From the NCBI RefSeq assembly GCF_002095535.1, contig NZ_MLJI01000001.1:3514801-3578800 (forward strand): a stretch of 64,000 nt of DNA. The letters are read 5' to 3'. The position numbers and the translations under genes were made by a program. Shown one piece after another: positions 18,568-28,739 of the stretch. Each line of letters starts with the position of its first letter. Positions within the stretch are counted from its first letter, which is position 1. The notes beneath the pieces were generated by a model. That model was given only the letters and a program-made list of their open reading frames with translations, ran no database searches and was not told the DNA's origin. This stretch comes from Pantoea cypripedii. Lineage in GTDB: Bacteria; Pseudomonadota; Gammaproteobacteria; Enterobacterales; Enterobacteriaceae.

Positions 18568-19302
18568 TTAATTCCGCTCAGTATTCTGTCTTAATTGCAG
18601 CAGATGCGTATTGATTAACGCAATATTCACTTCACAGGGTGAACCATCATCCAGATAGACGGTTTCCGCTATCTCCAGCACCGCATCATTTTCTTTTAAT
18701 TTCAGCAGATTAATCTGCTCCGGATTGGTCAGGTTAATGGCATTTAAATGCTGATCCCTGCGCTGAACTTTCTTGCCCGTAATTTGCTCAATATACGAGT
18801 ATTTAGATATTTCCAGCTTGCTGAACTCCATGCTGCTAAACATACTTACCGGCAGGTGGCACTGTTCCAGTGCGACAGGAATATCATCAAAACACATCAG
18901 ACGAACAATTTTGTACACCTGGTCGCTGTTTTTAATGCGCAATGCCTGCGCCATATCCGCTGACGGCACTTTGATGATGCTGGCGGTAATGACTTTTCTG
19001 ACCCCTTTATAGCCCTTTTTCTGCGCCTGATAATCAAAAGGTGACAGGGCGTGAAAGCGGCCAGAATGATTACTTTTCCCAATAGACCCCACGAAAAGGC
19101 CAGACCCTTTCACCCGGTAAATACGCTGCTGCTCAATCAGAATACGGGTTGCTTCCCGCACAGTCGCGCGGGTAATGCCGATGTTTTTCGCGATCGCAAT
19201 TTCGGTATCGAGTTTATCGCCAGGCAGAAGCCCCTCGTCTTTGATCTTTTGGAGGATGTAATCGACAACCTCTTTCTGCTTCTCAGTAATGCCATCGACC
19301 AT
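18568..19302 (-). CDS. GntR-family (HutC/UTRA) regulator of the transketolase–PTS cluster
   Basis: 244 residues: N-terminal winged helix (LDTEIAIAKNIGITRATVREATRILI, typical GntR helix-turn-helix) and a C-terminal UTRA ligand-binding domain (about residues 85–240). The ATG at 19302 (MVDGITEKQKE) follows GGGAAC; a longer in-frame start is unlikely. It is divergent from the transketolase gene, the usual layout for a local repressor that senses a pathway sugar phosphate. Base composition looks more AT-rich than the flanking housekeeping genes, consistent with acquisition. Ligand unknown. Confidence 0.88.
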   Translation of the reverse strand: MVDGITEKQKEVVDYILQKIKDEGLLPGDKLDTEIAIAKNIGITRATVREATRILIEQQRIYRVKGSGLFVGSIGKSNHSGRFHALSPFDYQAQKKGYKGVRKVITASIIKVPSADMAQALRIKNSDQVYKIVRLMCFDDIPVALEQCHLPVSMFSSMEFSKLEISKYSYIEQITGKKVQRRDQHLNAINLTNPEQINLLKLKENDAVLEIAETVYLDDGSPCEVNIALINTHLLQLRQNTERN

Positions 19303-19776
19303 CAACGTTGTTCCCGATAAGAGTAGGCTCCGGCTCCGTGAGCCATGAGTGCACATGTATGCCTGAGTTTATTTTCTAAGTGCCAGTCTGACCGCATCAG
19401 GATGTGATCAAGTTAACGAATTTGCACTCAATCTCAGGGTGTCCAGCCAGATTTCAATCTTACATATTGTATCTATACACGTCCATGTGCATTATCAAGA
19501 TGACTAGACACATTAAACATGTCTATACCTGATTACCAACACCGACATGTTGATGAAAAATTCCAGAATAAAATATAAATACATAATTAATATCATTTTT
19601 ATTAAAAATAGTTCTACACCAACAAAAACAGAAAAGATTACGCGCACAACACCAGGTGCAGTAACCATCAGGTTTCAGGGATAAATGACTGGACATCTTT
19701 TGCCACAGAAGCGTTAACGGCCAACAGTAAAGAGTCCGGGTTACTGCATAAAACAGAGCTAAAGCGAGATCAGTTC
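19303..19776. other. Divergent control region between the GntR regulator and transketolase genes
   Basis: About 470 bp of AT-rich DNA with no gene. It contains the TGTATCTATACA palindrome and related sequences listed separately. Promoters for both directions should be here. Confidence 0.7.
19468..19529. promoter_or_regulatory. Candidate GntR-type operator cluster
   Basis: TGTATCTATACA at 19468–19479 is a 5+5 inverted repeat around CT. Related half-matches follow at 19501–19510 (tgactagaca) and 19520–19529 (tgtctatacc). GntR/HutC-class proteins bind short GTxTAxAC-like palindromes. The position upstream of the transketolase operon fits a local operator; this is inference. Confidence 0.45.
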
Positions 19777-21771
19777 ATGGTAAATAGAGAGTTAGCAAAC
19801 GCGATTCGATTTCTTAGCATTGATGCGATCCAGAAGGCCAATTCAGGACATCCTGGCGCACCAATGGGGATGGCGGATATTGCCGAAGTTGTCTGGCGTC
19901 ATCATTTACGCCACAACCCCAAAAATCCTCAGTGGTTCAATCGCGACCGTTATGTTCAGTCCAACGGACATGGCTCGATGCTGCTTTATTCCCTGCTACA
20001 TCTGACTGGCTACGATCTCTCGATTGAAGACCTCCGCCAGTTTCGCCAGCTGCATTCCCGCACCCCAGGGCATCCTGAATATGGTTATACCCCAGGGGTA
20101 GAGACCACCACCGGGCCACTGGGCCAGGGCGTGGCGAATGCGGTCGGCATGGCAATTGCCGAGAAAGCGTTGGCGGCGCAGTTCAACAAACCTGATTTTT
20201 CCGTGGTCGATCATTACACCTGGCTGTTTTTAGGTGACGGTTGCCTGATGGAAGGGATTTCCCATGAGGCCTGTGGCCTGGCGGGCACCTTGCAACTCGG
20301 CAAACTGATCGCCATCTGGGATGACAACGGCATTTCCATTGATGGGCATGTAGAAGGCTGGTTCTCCGAAGATACCGCCGCGCGCTTCCGCGCTTATGGC
20401 TGGCATGTGATTGAAGGCGTCGATGGGCATAATGCCGCTGCTGTCGATGCGGCGGTACGCGAGGCCAAAACAGTCACGGACAAACCCAGCCTGTTATGTT
20501 GCAAAACCATCATCGGCTTTGGTTCACCGAACAAAGCCAACAGCCACGATTGTCATGGATCCGCCCTCGGTGCCGATGAAGTCGCACTGGTGCGTGAAGC
20601 GCTGAACTGGCCTTACGCACCGTTTGAAATTCCTGATGCGATTTACCAGGCCTGGGATGCCCGCGAACAGGGAGCAAAAAATCAGCAGGAATGGGACCAG
20701 CTATTTGCCGCTTATCAGCAGCAATGGCCGCAGCTCGCAGCTGAGTTTACCCGTCGTATGCAGGGCGATCTGCCGGCCAACTGGGCGGAAGATATGGATA
20801 GCTATATCGCGGCATTACAGGCAGCACCAGCCAGCCTGGCAACCCGTCAGGTCAGCCAGAAATGCCTGAATCATTTCGCCGATTTACTGCCGGAAATGCT
20901 CGGCGGTTCGGCAGACCTGTCACCGTCGAATCTGACCAGGCAGCAGCAATCCGTCGATTTCAGCGCTGAAAATCCGGCGGGCAATTACATTTCCTACGGC
21001 GTGCGCGAGTTCGGCATGTCCGCCATGATGAATGGCCTGGCCCTGCATGGCGGCTTCATCCCCTACGGCGGCACCTTCCTGATGTTTATGGAGTACGCCC
21101 GCAATGCGGTGCGTATGGCGGCACTCATGAAGATCCGCTCGGTATTCGTGTATAGCCATGACACCATCGGCCTCGGCGAAGATGGCCCCACCCATCAACC
21201 GGTTGAACAGTTAGCCTCGCTGCGACTGACACCCAATATGGAAACCTGGCGCGGTTGCGATCAGGTCGAAGTGGCGGTGGCATGGCGTCAGGCGATTGAA
21301 CGTAAAAACGGACCCAGCGCGTTGATTCTGACCCGGCAACCGCTTGAGCAGCAACCGCGTTCTGCGGCACAACTGGCCGATATTTCGCGTGGCGGATATG
21401 TGTTGCTTGATTGCGAGGGCAAACCCGAGCTGTTGCTGATTTCATCGGGTTCAGAAATCGAGCTGGTGGTTGCTGCCGCAAAAGTTCTGTTACAGGAAGG
21501 TCGCAAGGTACGGGTGGTTTCGATCCCCTGCACCGAACGTTTTGATCAGCAGGATGCGCAATATAAAGAATCAGTGCTGCCGCACGACGTGCGCAAACGC
21601 CTGGCAGTTGAAGCCAGCATTGAGGGATTCTGGCAGCGCTACACCGGTCTGGATGGCAAAGTGATCGGTATGAAATCATTCGGTGAGTCCGCTCCGGCAA
21701 ACGTACTTTTCAAACATTTCGGCTTTACGGTAGAAAACGTACTTGAATCCGCCCGTAGCTTACTGAAGTAA
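19777..21771 (+). CDS. Transketolase, cluster-specific paralogue
   Basis: 664 residues, full-length transketolase (E. coli TktA 663). Thiamine diphosphate site [18 protein letters not shown] … [14 protein letters not shown]; pyrimidine-domain motif [20 protein letters not shown]; sugar-phosphate binding residues [19 protein letters not shown] are all present, so an active enzyme moving two-carbon units between pentose and other sugar phosphates is expected. It is the first gene of an operon with a three-part PTS, so it probably processes a phosphorylated pentose or ketose brought in by that PTS. Not the housekeeping tktA, which in E. coli lies near speB. Confidence 0.93.
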   Translation: MVNRELANAIRFLSIDAIQKANSGHPGAPMGMADIAEVVWRHHLRHNPKNPQWFNRDRYVQSNGHGSMLLYSLLHLTGYDLSIEDLRQFRQLHSRTPGHPEYGYTPGVETTTGPLGQGVANAVGMAIAEKALAAQFNKPDFSVVDHYTWLFLGDGCLMEGISHEACGLAGTLQLGKLIAIWDDNGISIDGHVEGWFSEDTAARFRAYGWHVIEGVDGHNAAAVDAAVREAKTVTDKPSLLCCKTIIGFGSPNKANSHDCHGSALGADEVALVREALNWPYAPFEIPDAIYQAWDAREQGAKNQQEWDQLFAAYQQQWPQLAAEFTRRMQGDLPANWAEDMDSYIAALQAAPASLATRQVSQKCLNHFADLLPEMLGGSADLSPSNLTRQQQSVDFSAENPAGNYISYGVREFGMSAMMNGLALHGGFIPYGGTFLMFMEYARNAVRMAALMKIRSVFVYSHDTIGLGEDGPTHQPVEQLASLRLTPNMETWRGCDQVEVAVAWRQAIERKNGPSALILTRQPLEQQPRSAAQLADISRGGYVLLDCEGKPELLLISSGSEIELVVAAAKVLLQEGRKVRVVSIPCTERFDQQDAQYKESVLPHDVRKRLAVEASIEGFWQRYTGLDGKVIGMKSFGESAPANVLFKHFGFTVENVLESARSLLK

Positions 21772-21804
21772 TCACTGAACACGTATTTAATGCAGGAAAA
21801 CGAT

Positions 21805-22266
21805 ATGTCGAATCTGTCAAAGTGGCTGAATGATGAAAAGATCCAGTACCTGGAAAATGTCTCTGACTGGAAAGAGGCCATTCAGGTAGCAGGACGTCCG
21901 CTGCTGGAGGAAGGTGCCATTTCTCAGCAATACATTGATGTCATCATTCAGCAAAAAGAGGACATTGGCCCCTACTTTGTTATCGCTCCGCGCATAGCCA
22001 TGCCGCATGCTCGTCCGGAACAGGGAGCAAATAAACTCGGGTTATCCATCGTCAAACTGGCGACGCCCGTCAAATTTGATGCTGATGAAAACGATCCGGT
22101 TGATGCGATTTTTATGTTCTCAGCCGCGGATAGTAATAGCCATATTGAAATGATTTCAGAGCTGGCAGAAGTCCTTTCAGATGAAGACAAGATGAATCAA
22201 TTCTTCAACTCCCGCAGTAAAGAAGAATTGCGTGCGGTGTTGCTGACAGACAACGTTGTTAATTAA
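21805..22266 (+). CDS. PTS EIIA component, ascorbate-type (UlaC/SgaA-like)
   Basis: 153 residues, PTS_EIIA type 2 fold related to UlaC: GPYFVIAPRIAMPHARPEQGA carries the phosphorylated His (MPHARPE), followed by NDPVDAIFMFSAAD. The ATG at 21805 has AGGAA 7 nt upstream; an in-frame ATG 15 nt earlier lacks a good site. It transfers phosphate from HPr to the EIIB partner. Lies 33 nt downstream of the transketolase gene. Confidence 0.9.
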   Translation: MSNLSKWLNDEKIQYLENVSDWKEAIQVAGRPLLEEGAISQQYIDVIIQQKEDIGPYFVIAPRIAMPHARPEQGANKLGLSIVKLATPVKFDADENDPVDAIFMFSAADSNSHIEMISELAEVLSDEDKMNQFFNSRSKEELRAVLLTDNVVN

Positions 22267-22312
22267 ACAAGCATGACGAATATATTTCAGAATAGAAACC
22301 AAGAGGTGTGAC

Positions 22313-22585
22313 ATGAAAATTATGGCGGTTTGCGGTTCAGGGCTGGGAAGCAGCTTTATGATGGAGATGAACATTAAAAAGGTTCTTAAGACCATCGACA
22401 TCACTGCGGAAGTTGAACACTCCGATCTGGGTTCAGTAACCCCTGACGTTGCGGATGTTTTTGTCATGGGTAAAGACATTGCCTACAGTGCCAATCTTCC
22501 TGAAGGCAAGGTTATTATCATCAACAACATCATTGATATCAAAGAGCTTGAGCAGAAAATTCGCGAATATTTTAATAAATCCTGA
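22313..22585 (+). CDS. PTS EIIB component, ascorbate-type (UlaB/SgaB-like)
   Basis: 90 residues. P-loop with the phosphorylated Cys, AVCGSGLGSSFMMEMNI, near the N terminus, then a Rossmann-like EIIB fold (VFVMGKDIAYS). GAGGTG precedes the ATG. It receives phosphate from EIIA and phosphorylates the incoming sugar. Confidence 0.9.
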   Translation: MKIMAVCGSGLGSSFMMEMNIKKVLKTIDITAEVEHSDLGSVTPDVADVFVMGKDIAYSANLPEGKVIIINNIIDIKELEQKIREYFNKS

Positions 22586-22684
22586 CTCAAACTTTTCTAC
22601 CCTAAATCATTCAGGTTGCAGCCAGGGAATATGCAACCTGAATGATCACGACTATAAAACAGAACGCTTACCGCTGAGGTTATT

Positions 22685-24061
22685 ATGTTTATCCAAAACC
22701 TTTTATTGGTCGTTGTTGACGTGCTGAAAGTGCCCTCAATCCTGGTAGGATTAGTGGCATTATTTGGTCTCGTCGCGCAAAGAAAACCGTTCCCGGATGT
22801 AATTAAAGGTACGGTAAAAACTATTCTGGGCTTTTTAGTGCTGGCAGGTGGTGCGTCGGTGCTGGTCGGTTCACTGACTCCGCTGGGTGACATCTTCAAG
22901 CAGGCCTTTGATGTACAGGGCATTATTCCTAACAACGAGGCCATGGTCTCGATTGCGCTGGAAAAATACGGTGCACCGACCACGCTGATCATGGCTTTTG
23001 GCATGGTGGCGAATATTGTGGTTGCCCGTTTTACCCGCCTGAAATATATCTACCTTTCCGGCCATGTCACTTTTTATATGGCCTGTATGGTGGCGATTAT
23101 TCTGTCAGTTGCTGGTTTTGAGGGTGTGCAGCTTATTTACACCGGTTCTCTCGCCCTCGGAATGCTGATGGCGTTTTTCCCGGCGCTGGCCCAGCCGCAT
23201 ATGCGTAAAATTGTCGGTCATGATCAGGTCGCCCTGGCGCATACCGGTACGGTTGGTTATGTGCTGTCAGGCTGGATTGGTTCGCTGGTCGGTAAAGGAT
23301 CAAAATCCACCGAAGAGATGAACATGCCGAAAAACCTGAGTTTTTTGCGTGACAGTACCATCTCGATTTCTCTGACCATGATGATTATCTACTTTATTCT
23401 GTCGGCTTCTGCGGGCAAAGACTATGTGGAAAGTCATTTCAGCCATGGTCAGAACTACCTGGTCTATTCATTCGTACAAGCGATTACCTTCGCCGCCGGT
23501 GTATTTATTATTCTGCAGGGCGTGCGGTTAATTCTGGCGGAAATTGTACCGGCATTCACCGGATTTTCGGAAAAGCTGGTGCCCAATGCCCGCCCGGCAC
23601 TTGATTGCCCGATTGTTTTTCCCTATGCACCGAATGCCGTGCTGGTGGGTTTTATCTCCAGCTTTGTCGGTGGCCTGGTCGGATTATTTATCCTCGGCCA
23701 GCTGAAATGGGTATTAATTCTGCCGGGCGTTGTACCGCACTTTTTCTGCGGGGCGACTGCCGGGGTATTTGGTAACGCCACAGGCGGCAAACGTGGTGCG
23801 ATGCTGGGTGCATTTGCCCACGGCGTGCTGATTACCTTCCTGCCGGTTGCGTTATTACCGGTGCTGGGTGCACTGGGCTTAACCAATACCACTTTCTCAG
23901 ATACGGATTTTGGTGTGACGGGGATTCTCCTCGGTAATATGGCCAGATATATGGACAAAGGCACCATTACCATGATTATTACCGGGATTTTTGCTTTGCT
24001 GGTTATTTATAACTTTGCCGCCAGCAATAAGACGGTGGCTAAAGAAGCGAACAACGAATAA
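22685..24061 (+). CDS. PTS EIIC permease, ascorbate-type (UlaA/SgaT-like)
   Basis: 458 residues, highly hydrophobic with about 11 membrane segments. UlaA-family features include GTVGYVLSGWIGSLVG and PNARPALDCPIVFPYAPNAVLVGFISSFVGG. The substrate cannot be read from sequence: the family includes L-ascorbate permeases and relatives for other sugars. The absence of ulaD/E/F-type genes and the presence of transketolase argue against ascorbate. GAGG precedes the ATG. A bidirectional terminator follows. Confidence 0.9.
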   Translation: MFIQNLLLVVVDVLKVPSILVGLVALFGLVAQRKPFPDVIKGTVKTILGFLVLAGGASVLVGSLTPLGDIFKQAFDVQGIIPNNEAMVSIALEKYGAPTTLIMAFGMVANIVVARFTRLKYIYLSGHVTFYMACMVAIILSVAGFEGVQLIYTGSLALGMLMAFFPALAQPHMRKIVGHDQVALAHTGTVGYVLSGWIGSLVGKGSKSTEEMNMPKNLSFLRDSTISISLTMMIIYFILSASAGKDYVESHFSHGQNYLVYSFVQAITFAAGVFIILQGVRLILAEIVPAFTGFSEKLVPNARPALDCPIVFPYAPNAVLVGFISSFVGGLVGLFILGQLKWVLILPGVVPHFFCGATAGVFGNATGGKRGAMLGAFAHGVLITFLPVALLPVLGALGLTNTTFSDTDFGVTGILLGNMARYMDKGTITMIITGIFALLVIYNFAASNKTVAKEANNE

Positions 24062-24069
24062 AAATAATC

Positions 24070-24090
24070 AGGGGCTGAAATTCAGCCCCT
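24070..24090. terminator. Bidirectional terminator between the PTS operon and yggN
   Basis: 9-bp stem aggggctga / tcagcccct with T-rich flanks on both strands. Confidence 0.88.
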
Positions 24091-24095
24091 TTATT

Positions 24096-24812
24096 TTAAC
24101 CCTTAATTCCCTGCACCAGGCCTTTCCGCTGCCCTTCCAGGTCGGTCACGCGATTACACACCTCATGACCAAAATTCTGAAAATCCTTCTCCTGCTTGTT
24201 CCATTCGGTTTGAATCGACTGCTGTAAGCCGCCGAGATTACCGACTAAAGCCTGCAACGGGTTATTGCCGCTGCCTGCCTGCTGGCTGCCCATCTCATTC
24301 AGGCTGTCCTGCAGGATGCCACCCATGGTGCTCTGCACTAATTTTTCGCCGTCAGCGCGCACCTGATCAATCGCCTGATGATGGAAAGTCAGACCATCGC
24401 TGCGATGTTCGATAATACGATTCATCTGCTGCTTCAGCTGGCCATCAAGGGTGGTGAGGCGGTTACGCACGTTGCTGTTCGGGCCGAGTTTTTCGACGAT
24501 AACCTGGTCCAGCGCCACCCGGCTTCTTTCCAGACGTGAGCTGGCACCCTGGTCAATCCACGGCAAATCGCGACGCAGTGCGTTCTGATAGTTGATGGCT
24601 TTCTGGCGCGTTGCGTTGTCAACGTTAACCCGCTGACCATTGAACTGCACATCACCCTGTGGGGAGATTTCGAGGTTGCCATTCTCACCCACCACCTGCA
24701 CGCTCTGCGGCTTAATAATCACATCATCCTGTGGCTTAACGCTGCATTCATAAGCAGCCTGGGCCTGCGTCGCCGCCAGAAGCAGCGCGGCAAGAAGAAC
24801 GTTACGAACCAT
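24096..24812 (-). CDS. yggN: DUF2884 periplasmic protein YggN
   Basis: 238 residues (E. coli YggN 239). Signal peptide MVRNVLLAALLLAATQAQA. The motifs DDVIIKPQSVQVVGENGNLEISP and QMNRIIEHRSDGLTFHHQAIDQVRADG match the family. Function unknown. AGGAG precedes the ATG. In E. coli it follows ansB; here the transketolase–PTS cluster occupies the ansB side. Confidence 0.93.
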   Translation of the reverse strand: MVRNVLLAALLLAATQAQAAYECSVKPQDDVIIKPQSVQVVGENGNLEISPQGDVQFNGQRVNVDNATRQKAINYQNALRRDLPWIDQGASSRLERSRVALDQVIVEKLGPNSNVRNRLTTLDGQLKQQMNRIIEHRSDGLTFHHQAIDQVRADGEKLVQSTMGGILQDSLNEMGSQQAGSGNNPLQALVGNLGGLQQSIQTEWNKQEKDFQNFGHEVCNRVTDLEGQRKGLVQGIKG

Positions 24813-24859
24813 GAAATCTCCTGATTATGTCTTCCATCGGGAACTGCGGCCATTAACAC

Positions 24860-24883
24860 GGTCGGCATAAATGCCGACCCTAC
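24860..24883. repeat. Palindromic repeat, family 2, inverted copy
   Basis: ggtcggcataaatgccgacc followed by ctac. Forms an inverted pair with 24890–24913. A third copy lies at 41205. Confidence 0.75.
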
Positions 24884-24889
24884 AGGGAT

Positions 24890-24913
24890 GTAGGGTGGCC
24901 ATTTATGGCCACC
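24890..24913. repeat. Palindromic repeat, family 2, direct copy
   Basis: gtagggtggccatttatggc followed by cacc. Distinct in core from family 1 (CATTTATG rather than GATTTATC) but similar in size and intergenic placement. Confidence 0.75.
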
Positions 24914-24934
24914 GTTTAACCGCCGACTGTGATC

Positions 24935-25261
24935 TTAGTCCCACCAGACATCAAAGAGTTCAGTCACCTGGATATCTGCCAGCTGGCGATCCTGTAACCA
25001 TTTGCGTACCAGCTCACGGTGTTCATCGGTGCATTTGCCGGTCTGTTGCAGGCATACCAGCCCTTCCCATACCAGGTAGCCGCTGCCATCGTAGGCCAGA
25101 CCATTTGGGTCGATCGCTTCGTTGATAAACGCATCGAGCGTGCTATCAATCTGCTCCTCGCTGGTGCCTTCAGCAAAACGCCAGGCGACGGAGAAACCCA
25201 ATTCCTGAAACTCATCAATATGCAACTTCTTACGTAAACGACGGCTGCGCTGTGTGGCCAT
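24935..25261 (-). CDS. yggL: DUF469 protein YggL
   Basis: 108 residues starting [23 protein letters not shown], ending VTELFDVWWD, as in E. coli YggL. Reported association with the ribosome in E. coli; function not established. Its ATG overlaps the trmB stop by 1 nt (TAATG), so the two are translationally coupled. Confidence 0.94.
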   Translation of the reverse strand: MATQRSRRLRKKLHIDEFQELGFSVAWRFAEGTSEEQIDSTLDAFINEAIDPNGLAYDGSGYLVWEGLVCLQQTGKCTDEHRELVRKWLQDRQLADIQVTELFDVWWD

Positions 25262-25980
25262 TATTTCACCCTCTCAAACATCAGATCCCAAACGCCATGG
25301 CCCAGTCGCTGCCCGCGTTGCTCAAATTTAGTTAACGGACGCGTTTCCGGACGCGGCACGTAATCATGGCTGGCTGACTGGTTGTGATAACCATCAATGC
25401 TGCTCATCACTTCCAGCATGTGCTGTGCATAGGCTTCCCAGTCGGTTGCCATATGGAAAACGCCCCCCAGCTTCAGCTTACGCATCACCAGCTCAGCAAA
25501 TGGAACCTGAACGATACGGCGCTTGTTGTGACGCACTTTATGCCAGGGGTCCGGGAAGAACAGCTGCACCATGCGCAGCGAATTATCCGGGATCATCTTC
25601 TCCAGCACTTCCACCGCGTCGTGACACATCACGCGCAGGTTTTCCACGCCCGCTTCTTTCGCTGAACCCAGACAGGCACCGACACCCGGCGCATGCACTT
25701 CAATACCGAGAAAGTTCTGGTGTGGGTTATTTTTCGCCATCGTCACTAACGATGCCCCCATACCAAAACCAATCTCCAGCACCAGCGGTGCATCGCGTCC
25801 AAAAAGTGTGGTCAAATCCAGCGGCACCTGCTGAAACTCGACGCCCATCTCCGGCCAGTATTGATCGAGCGCCAGCTGCTGTCCTTTGGTTAAGCGCCCC
25901 TGGCGGCGCACAAAACTGCGGATACGGCGTAATGGCCGTCCGTTCTCATCAAATTCTGGGGTGATGACGTCATTAATCAT
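25261..25980 (-). CDS. trmB: tRNA (guanine-46-N7)-methyltransferase
   Basis: 239 residues. SAM-binding motif [17 protein letters not shown], then HDAVEVL and [18 protein letters not shown], typical of TrmB. Makes m7G46 in tRNA variable loops. Divergent from mutY. Confidence 0.97.
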   Translation of the reverse strand: MINDVITPEFDENGRPLRRIRSFVRRQGRLTKGQQLALDQYWPEMGVEFQQVPLDLTTLFGRDAPLVLEIGFGMGASLVTMAKNNPHQNFLGIEVHAPGVGACLGSAKEAGVENLRVMCHDAVEVLEKMIPDNSLRMVQLFFPDPWHKVRHNKRRIVQVPFAELVMRKLKLGGVFHMATDWEAYAQHMLEVMSSIDGYHNQSASHDYVPRPETRPLTKFEQRGQRLGHGVWDLMFERVK

Positions 25981-26134
25981 GTCAAAGCCTGCTGATTAGC
26001 CTGTTCAGGGAAACGCGCATTATGCAAAGTTCAATAGCAGAAGCAAGCCTTTGCAATCTTCCGGTTTACACCCTGATCTCTCTGTGCTGGAATTCCTGCC
26101 TGATTGTAGAGTAACCATGGAAAATTGCCTTCTT

Positions 26135-27220
26135 ATGATGCAAGCGCCGCAATTCGCGCAACAGGTGCTGGATTGGTATCAGCGCTTTGGCCGCAAAACC
26201 CTGCCCTGGCAGCAGGAGAAAACGCCTTATAAAGTCTGGCTCTCTGAAGTGATGCTTCAGCAGACTCAGGTTGCCACCGTTATTCCTTATTTTGAACGCT
26301 TTATGGCGCGTTTTCCCACCGTAACCGATTTGGCGGCCGCACCGCTGGATGAGGTGCTGCACCTGTGGACCGGCCTTGGCTACTATGCACGCGCGCGCAA
26401 TCTGCATAAAGCGGCAAAACAAGTGGTGGATAAGCATGGTGGCGAATTCCCGCGTAATTTTGATGACGTAGCAGCGTTGCCTGGCGTCGGGCGTTCAACC
26501 GCGGGTGCCATCTTGTCTTTATCGCTCGGCCAGCATTTCCCGATCCTCGATGGCAACGTAAAACGCGTGCTGGCACGCTGTTACGCCGTCGCGGGCTGGC
26601 CCGGCAAAAAAGATGTCGAGAAGCGCCTGTGGCAGCTGAGTGAAGAGGTTACCCCTGCGCAGGGCGTCAGCCAGTTTAATCAGGCAATGATGGATCTTGG
26701 CGCGTTAGTCTGTACCCGCTCGCGTCCCAAATGTGAAATCTGCCCGTTAAATAGCGGTTGCGTCGCTTATGCTAACAACAGCTGGGCCAGCTATCCTGGT
26801 AAAAAGCCAAAACAGACGCTGCCAGAGCGCACTGGCTGGTTTCTGATGATGCAGGACGGTGACGATGTCTGGCTTGAGCAGCGTCCGCCGGTGGGACTGT
26901 GGGGGGGATTGTTCTGCTTCCCGCAATTCACCACAGAGCAGGCGATGATCGACTGGCTGGCAGAGCGTGGCATCCACGCCAGGCCACAGCAGCTCACCGC
27001 GTTTCGTCACACCTTCAGCCATTTCCATTTAGATATTGTGCCTATGTGGCTGGCATGGCCTTCGTCCGGGTCGCTGATGGATGAAGCAGGCGGTCTCTGG
27101 TATAACTTAGCGCAACCACCGTCAGTGGGTCTGGCTGCGCCGGTCGAGCGCCTGTTGCATGAACTGCGACACCCCCAGCAACTGGCACTGCATACGCGAG
27201 TGACCGAAGAGGAAGAGTAA
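26135..27220 (+). CDS. mutY: Adenine DNA glycosylase
   Basis: About 361 residues (E. coli 350). Removes A mispaired with 8-oxoG. Helix-hairpin-helix [16 protein letters not shown] with catalytic Asp in [11 protein letters not shown], a 4Fe-4S site [17 protein letters not shown] (C-x6-C-x2-C-x5-C), and a C-terminal NUDIX-like 8-oxoG recognition domain. The start is taken at [15 protein letters not shown] to match the family; an in-frame ATG at 26117 has a slightly better ribosome site (TAGAG) and could be used. It overlaps yggX by 1 nt. Confidence 0.95.
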   Translation: MMQAPQFAQQVLDWYQRFGRKTLPWQQEKTPYKVWLSEVMLQQTQVATVIPYFERFMARFPTVTDLAAAPLDEVLHLWTGLGYYARARNLHKAAKQVVDKHGGEFPRNFDDVAALPGVGRSTAGAILSLSLGQHFPILDGNVKRVLARCYAVAGWPGKKDVEKRLWQLSEEVTPAQGVSQFNQAMMDLGALVCTRSRPKCEICPLNSGCVAYANNSWASYPGKKPKQTLPERTGWFLMMQDGDDVWLEQRPPVGLWGGLFCFPQFTTEQAMIDWLAERGIHARPQQLTAFRHTFSHFHLDIVPMWLAWPSSGSLMDEAGGLWYNLAQPPSVGLAAPVERLLHELRHPQQLALHTRVTEEEE

Positions 27221-27492
27221 TGAGCCGCACCATTTTTTGTACTTATCTGCAACGCGACGCTGAAGGTCAGGACTTTCAGCTTTATCCTGGCGAGCTGGGT
27301 AAGCGCATCTACAACGAGATCTCGAAAGAAGCCTGGCAGCAATGGATGTCGAAGCAAACCATGCTGATCAACGAGAAAAAGCTCAACATGATGAACCCGG
27401 GCGATCGCAAAGTGCTGGAACTGGAAATGGTGAATTTCCTGTTTGAAGGCAAAGATGTGCACATTGAAGGTTACACACCGCCGGAAAAATAA
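27220..27492 (+). CDS. yggX: Fe(II)-trafficking protein YggX
   Basis: 90 residues: [16 protein letters not shown] with the conserved Cys7, then [17 protein letters not shown]. Linked to iron-sulfur cluster protection from oxidative damage; the partner MutY just upstream is itself an Fe-S enzyme. Coupled to mutY by TAATG. SoxRS control is known in E. coli; no box was identified here. Confidence 0.97.
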   Translation: MSRTIFCTYLQRDAEGQDFQLYPGELGKRIYNEISKEAWQQWMSKQTMLINEKKLNMMNPGDRKVLELEMVNFLFEGKDVHIEGYTPPEK

Positions 27493-27498
27493 ACTTTC

Positions 27499-27519
27499 AG
27501 GGCCTCACCTTGAGGCCCT
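27499..27519 (+). terminator. Intrinsic terminator after yggX
   Basis: 9-bp stem agggcctca / tgaggccct, loop cct, followed by ttttca. Confidence 0.8.
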
Positions 27520-27543
27520 TTTCAGGTCAGGCTCGCATTAACA

Positions 27544-28623
27544 ATGAATAAAAAATTGATCGCCATGCTGGCAATCGCACCACTGTTGGTTTCCTGCGCC
27601 GGACACAAACAAGGGCAATATCACGAAGAGTGGGTTAAGGACACCAACGGTTTCGACATCCTGATGGGGCAGTTCGCCCACAACATCGAAAATATCTGGG
27701 GAATCAATGAGGTTCTGATCGCCGGACCGAAAGATTACGTCAAATATAGCGATAATTATTACACCCGCAGCCACATCAACTTTGATAGCGGTAGCATCAC
27801 CATTGAAACCATTTCCGGCACCGATCCGATGGCGAGCCTGCGTCAGGCGATCATCACCACGCTGCTGATTGGCGAGGATCCGGGTAATGTCGATCTCTAT
27901 TCAGATGCCAACGATATTCAGATCAGTAAAGAACCGCTGCTTTATGGCCAGGTGCTGGACAACACCGGCCAGCCAATTCGCTGGCAGGGCCGTGCCGCTA
28001 ACTTTGCTGACTACCTGATTCAGAACAAGCTGCAGAAACGCACGTCTGGCCTGCATGTCATCTGGTCTGTGACCATTCCGATGGTGCCGAACCACCTCGA
28101 CAAACGTGCGCATAAATACCTGCCAATGGTGCGTAAAGCCGCTGAGCAGTATGGCGTCGATGCCTCACTGATTCTGGCGATTATGCAGATTGAATCGAGC
28201 TTCAACCCCTATGCGGTCAGTAACTCGGATGCGCTGGGGCTGATGCAGGTGGTTCAGCATACGGCGGGTGTCGATGTCTATCGTATGAAGGGGAAATGGG
28301 GCCAGCCGAGCCGGAGCTATCTGCTGGATCCGGAAAACAACATTGATGCGGGCACCGCCTATTTGTCGCTGTTGCAGAACACCTATCTGGGTGGGATTCA
28401 GGACCCGGTATCACGACGTTATGCGGTGATTACCGCCTATAACGGCGGTGCTGGCAGCGTGCTGCGCGTGTTCTCCAGTGATAAAGATCGCGCGTTTGCC
28501 ACCATTAACAGCATGTCGCCGAGCCAGGTATATCAGACGCTGACTAACGACCATCCTTCCGCAGAATCACGCCGTTATCTGTACAAGGTGAACAACGCCC
28601 AGCGCAGTTATCATCGGTATTAA
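27544..28623 (+). CDS. mltC: Membrane-bound lytic murein transglycosylase C
   Basis: 359 residues, identical in length to E. coli MltC. Lipoprotein signal with lipobox LLVSC at Cys19. The C-terminal SLT domain carries the catalytic Glu in [13 protein letters not shown] and the motifs [11 protein letters not shown] and YNGG. It cleaves peptidoglycan glycan strands at the outer membrane. Its own start follows the yggX terminator by about 25 nt, so a promoter may overlap that hairpin or readthrough is used. Confidence 0.97.
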   Translation: MNKKLIAMLAIAPLLVSCAGHKQGQYHEEWVKDTNGFDILMGQFAHNIENIWGINEVLIAGPKDYVKYSDNYYTRSHINFDSGSITIETISGTDPMASLRQAIITTLLIGEDPGNVDLYSDANDIQISKEPLLYGQVLDNTGQPIRWQGRAANFADYLIQNKLQKRTSGLHVIWSVTIPMVPNHLDKRAHKYLPMVRKAAEQYGVDASLILAIMQIESSFNPYAVSNSDALGLMQVVQHTAGVDVYRMKGKWGQPSRSYLLDPENNIDAGTAYLSLLQNTYLGGIQDPVSRRYAVITAYNGGAGSVLRVFSSDKDRAFATINSMSPSQVYQTLTNDHPSAESRRYLYKVNNAQRSYHRY

Positions 28624-28629
28624 AGCACT

Positions 28630-28651
28630 GTAGTGGCGCGATTTATCGCGC
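28630..28651. repeat. Palindromic repeat, family 1 (after mltC, left copy)
   Basis: gtagtggcgcgatttatcgc followed by gc. One half of an inverted pair with 28680–28701. Confidence 0.8.
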
Positions 28652-28679
28652 AATTCCGGGCACCATGCCAGAAAAATCC

Positions 28680-28701
28680 GCGCGATAAATCGCGCCGCTA
28701 C
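28680..28701. repeat. Palindromic repeat, family 1 (before speC end, right copy)
   Basis: gcgcgataaatcgcgccgct followed by ac, inverted relative to 28630–28651. E. coli has nupG between mltC and speC; here only this repeat pair and a terminator are present. Confidence 0.8.
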
Positions 28702-28711
28702 ACAGAACGAC

Positions 28712-28735
28712 AGAAGCGGCCATCAGGCCGCTTCT
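28712..28735 (-). terminator. Terminator hairpin of speC
   Basis: Perfect 10-bp stem agaagcggcc / ggccgcttct with a 4-nt loop, immediately after the speC stop; the minus-strand tail is only moderately T-rich. Confidence 0.75.
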
Positions 28736-28739
28736 GGCT

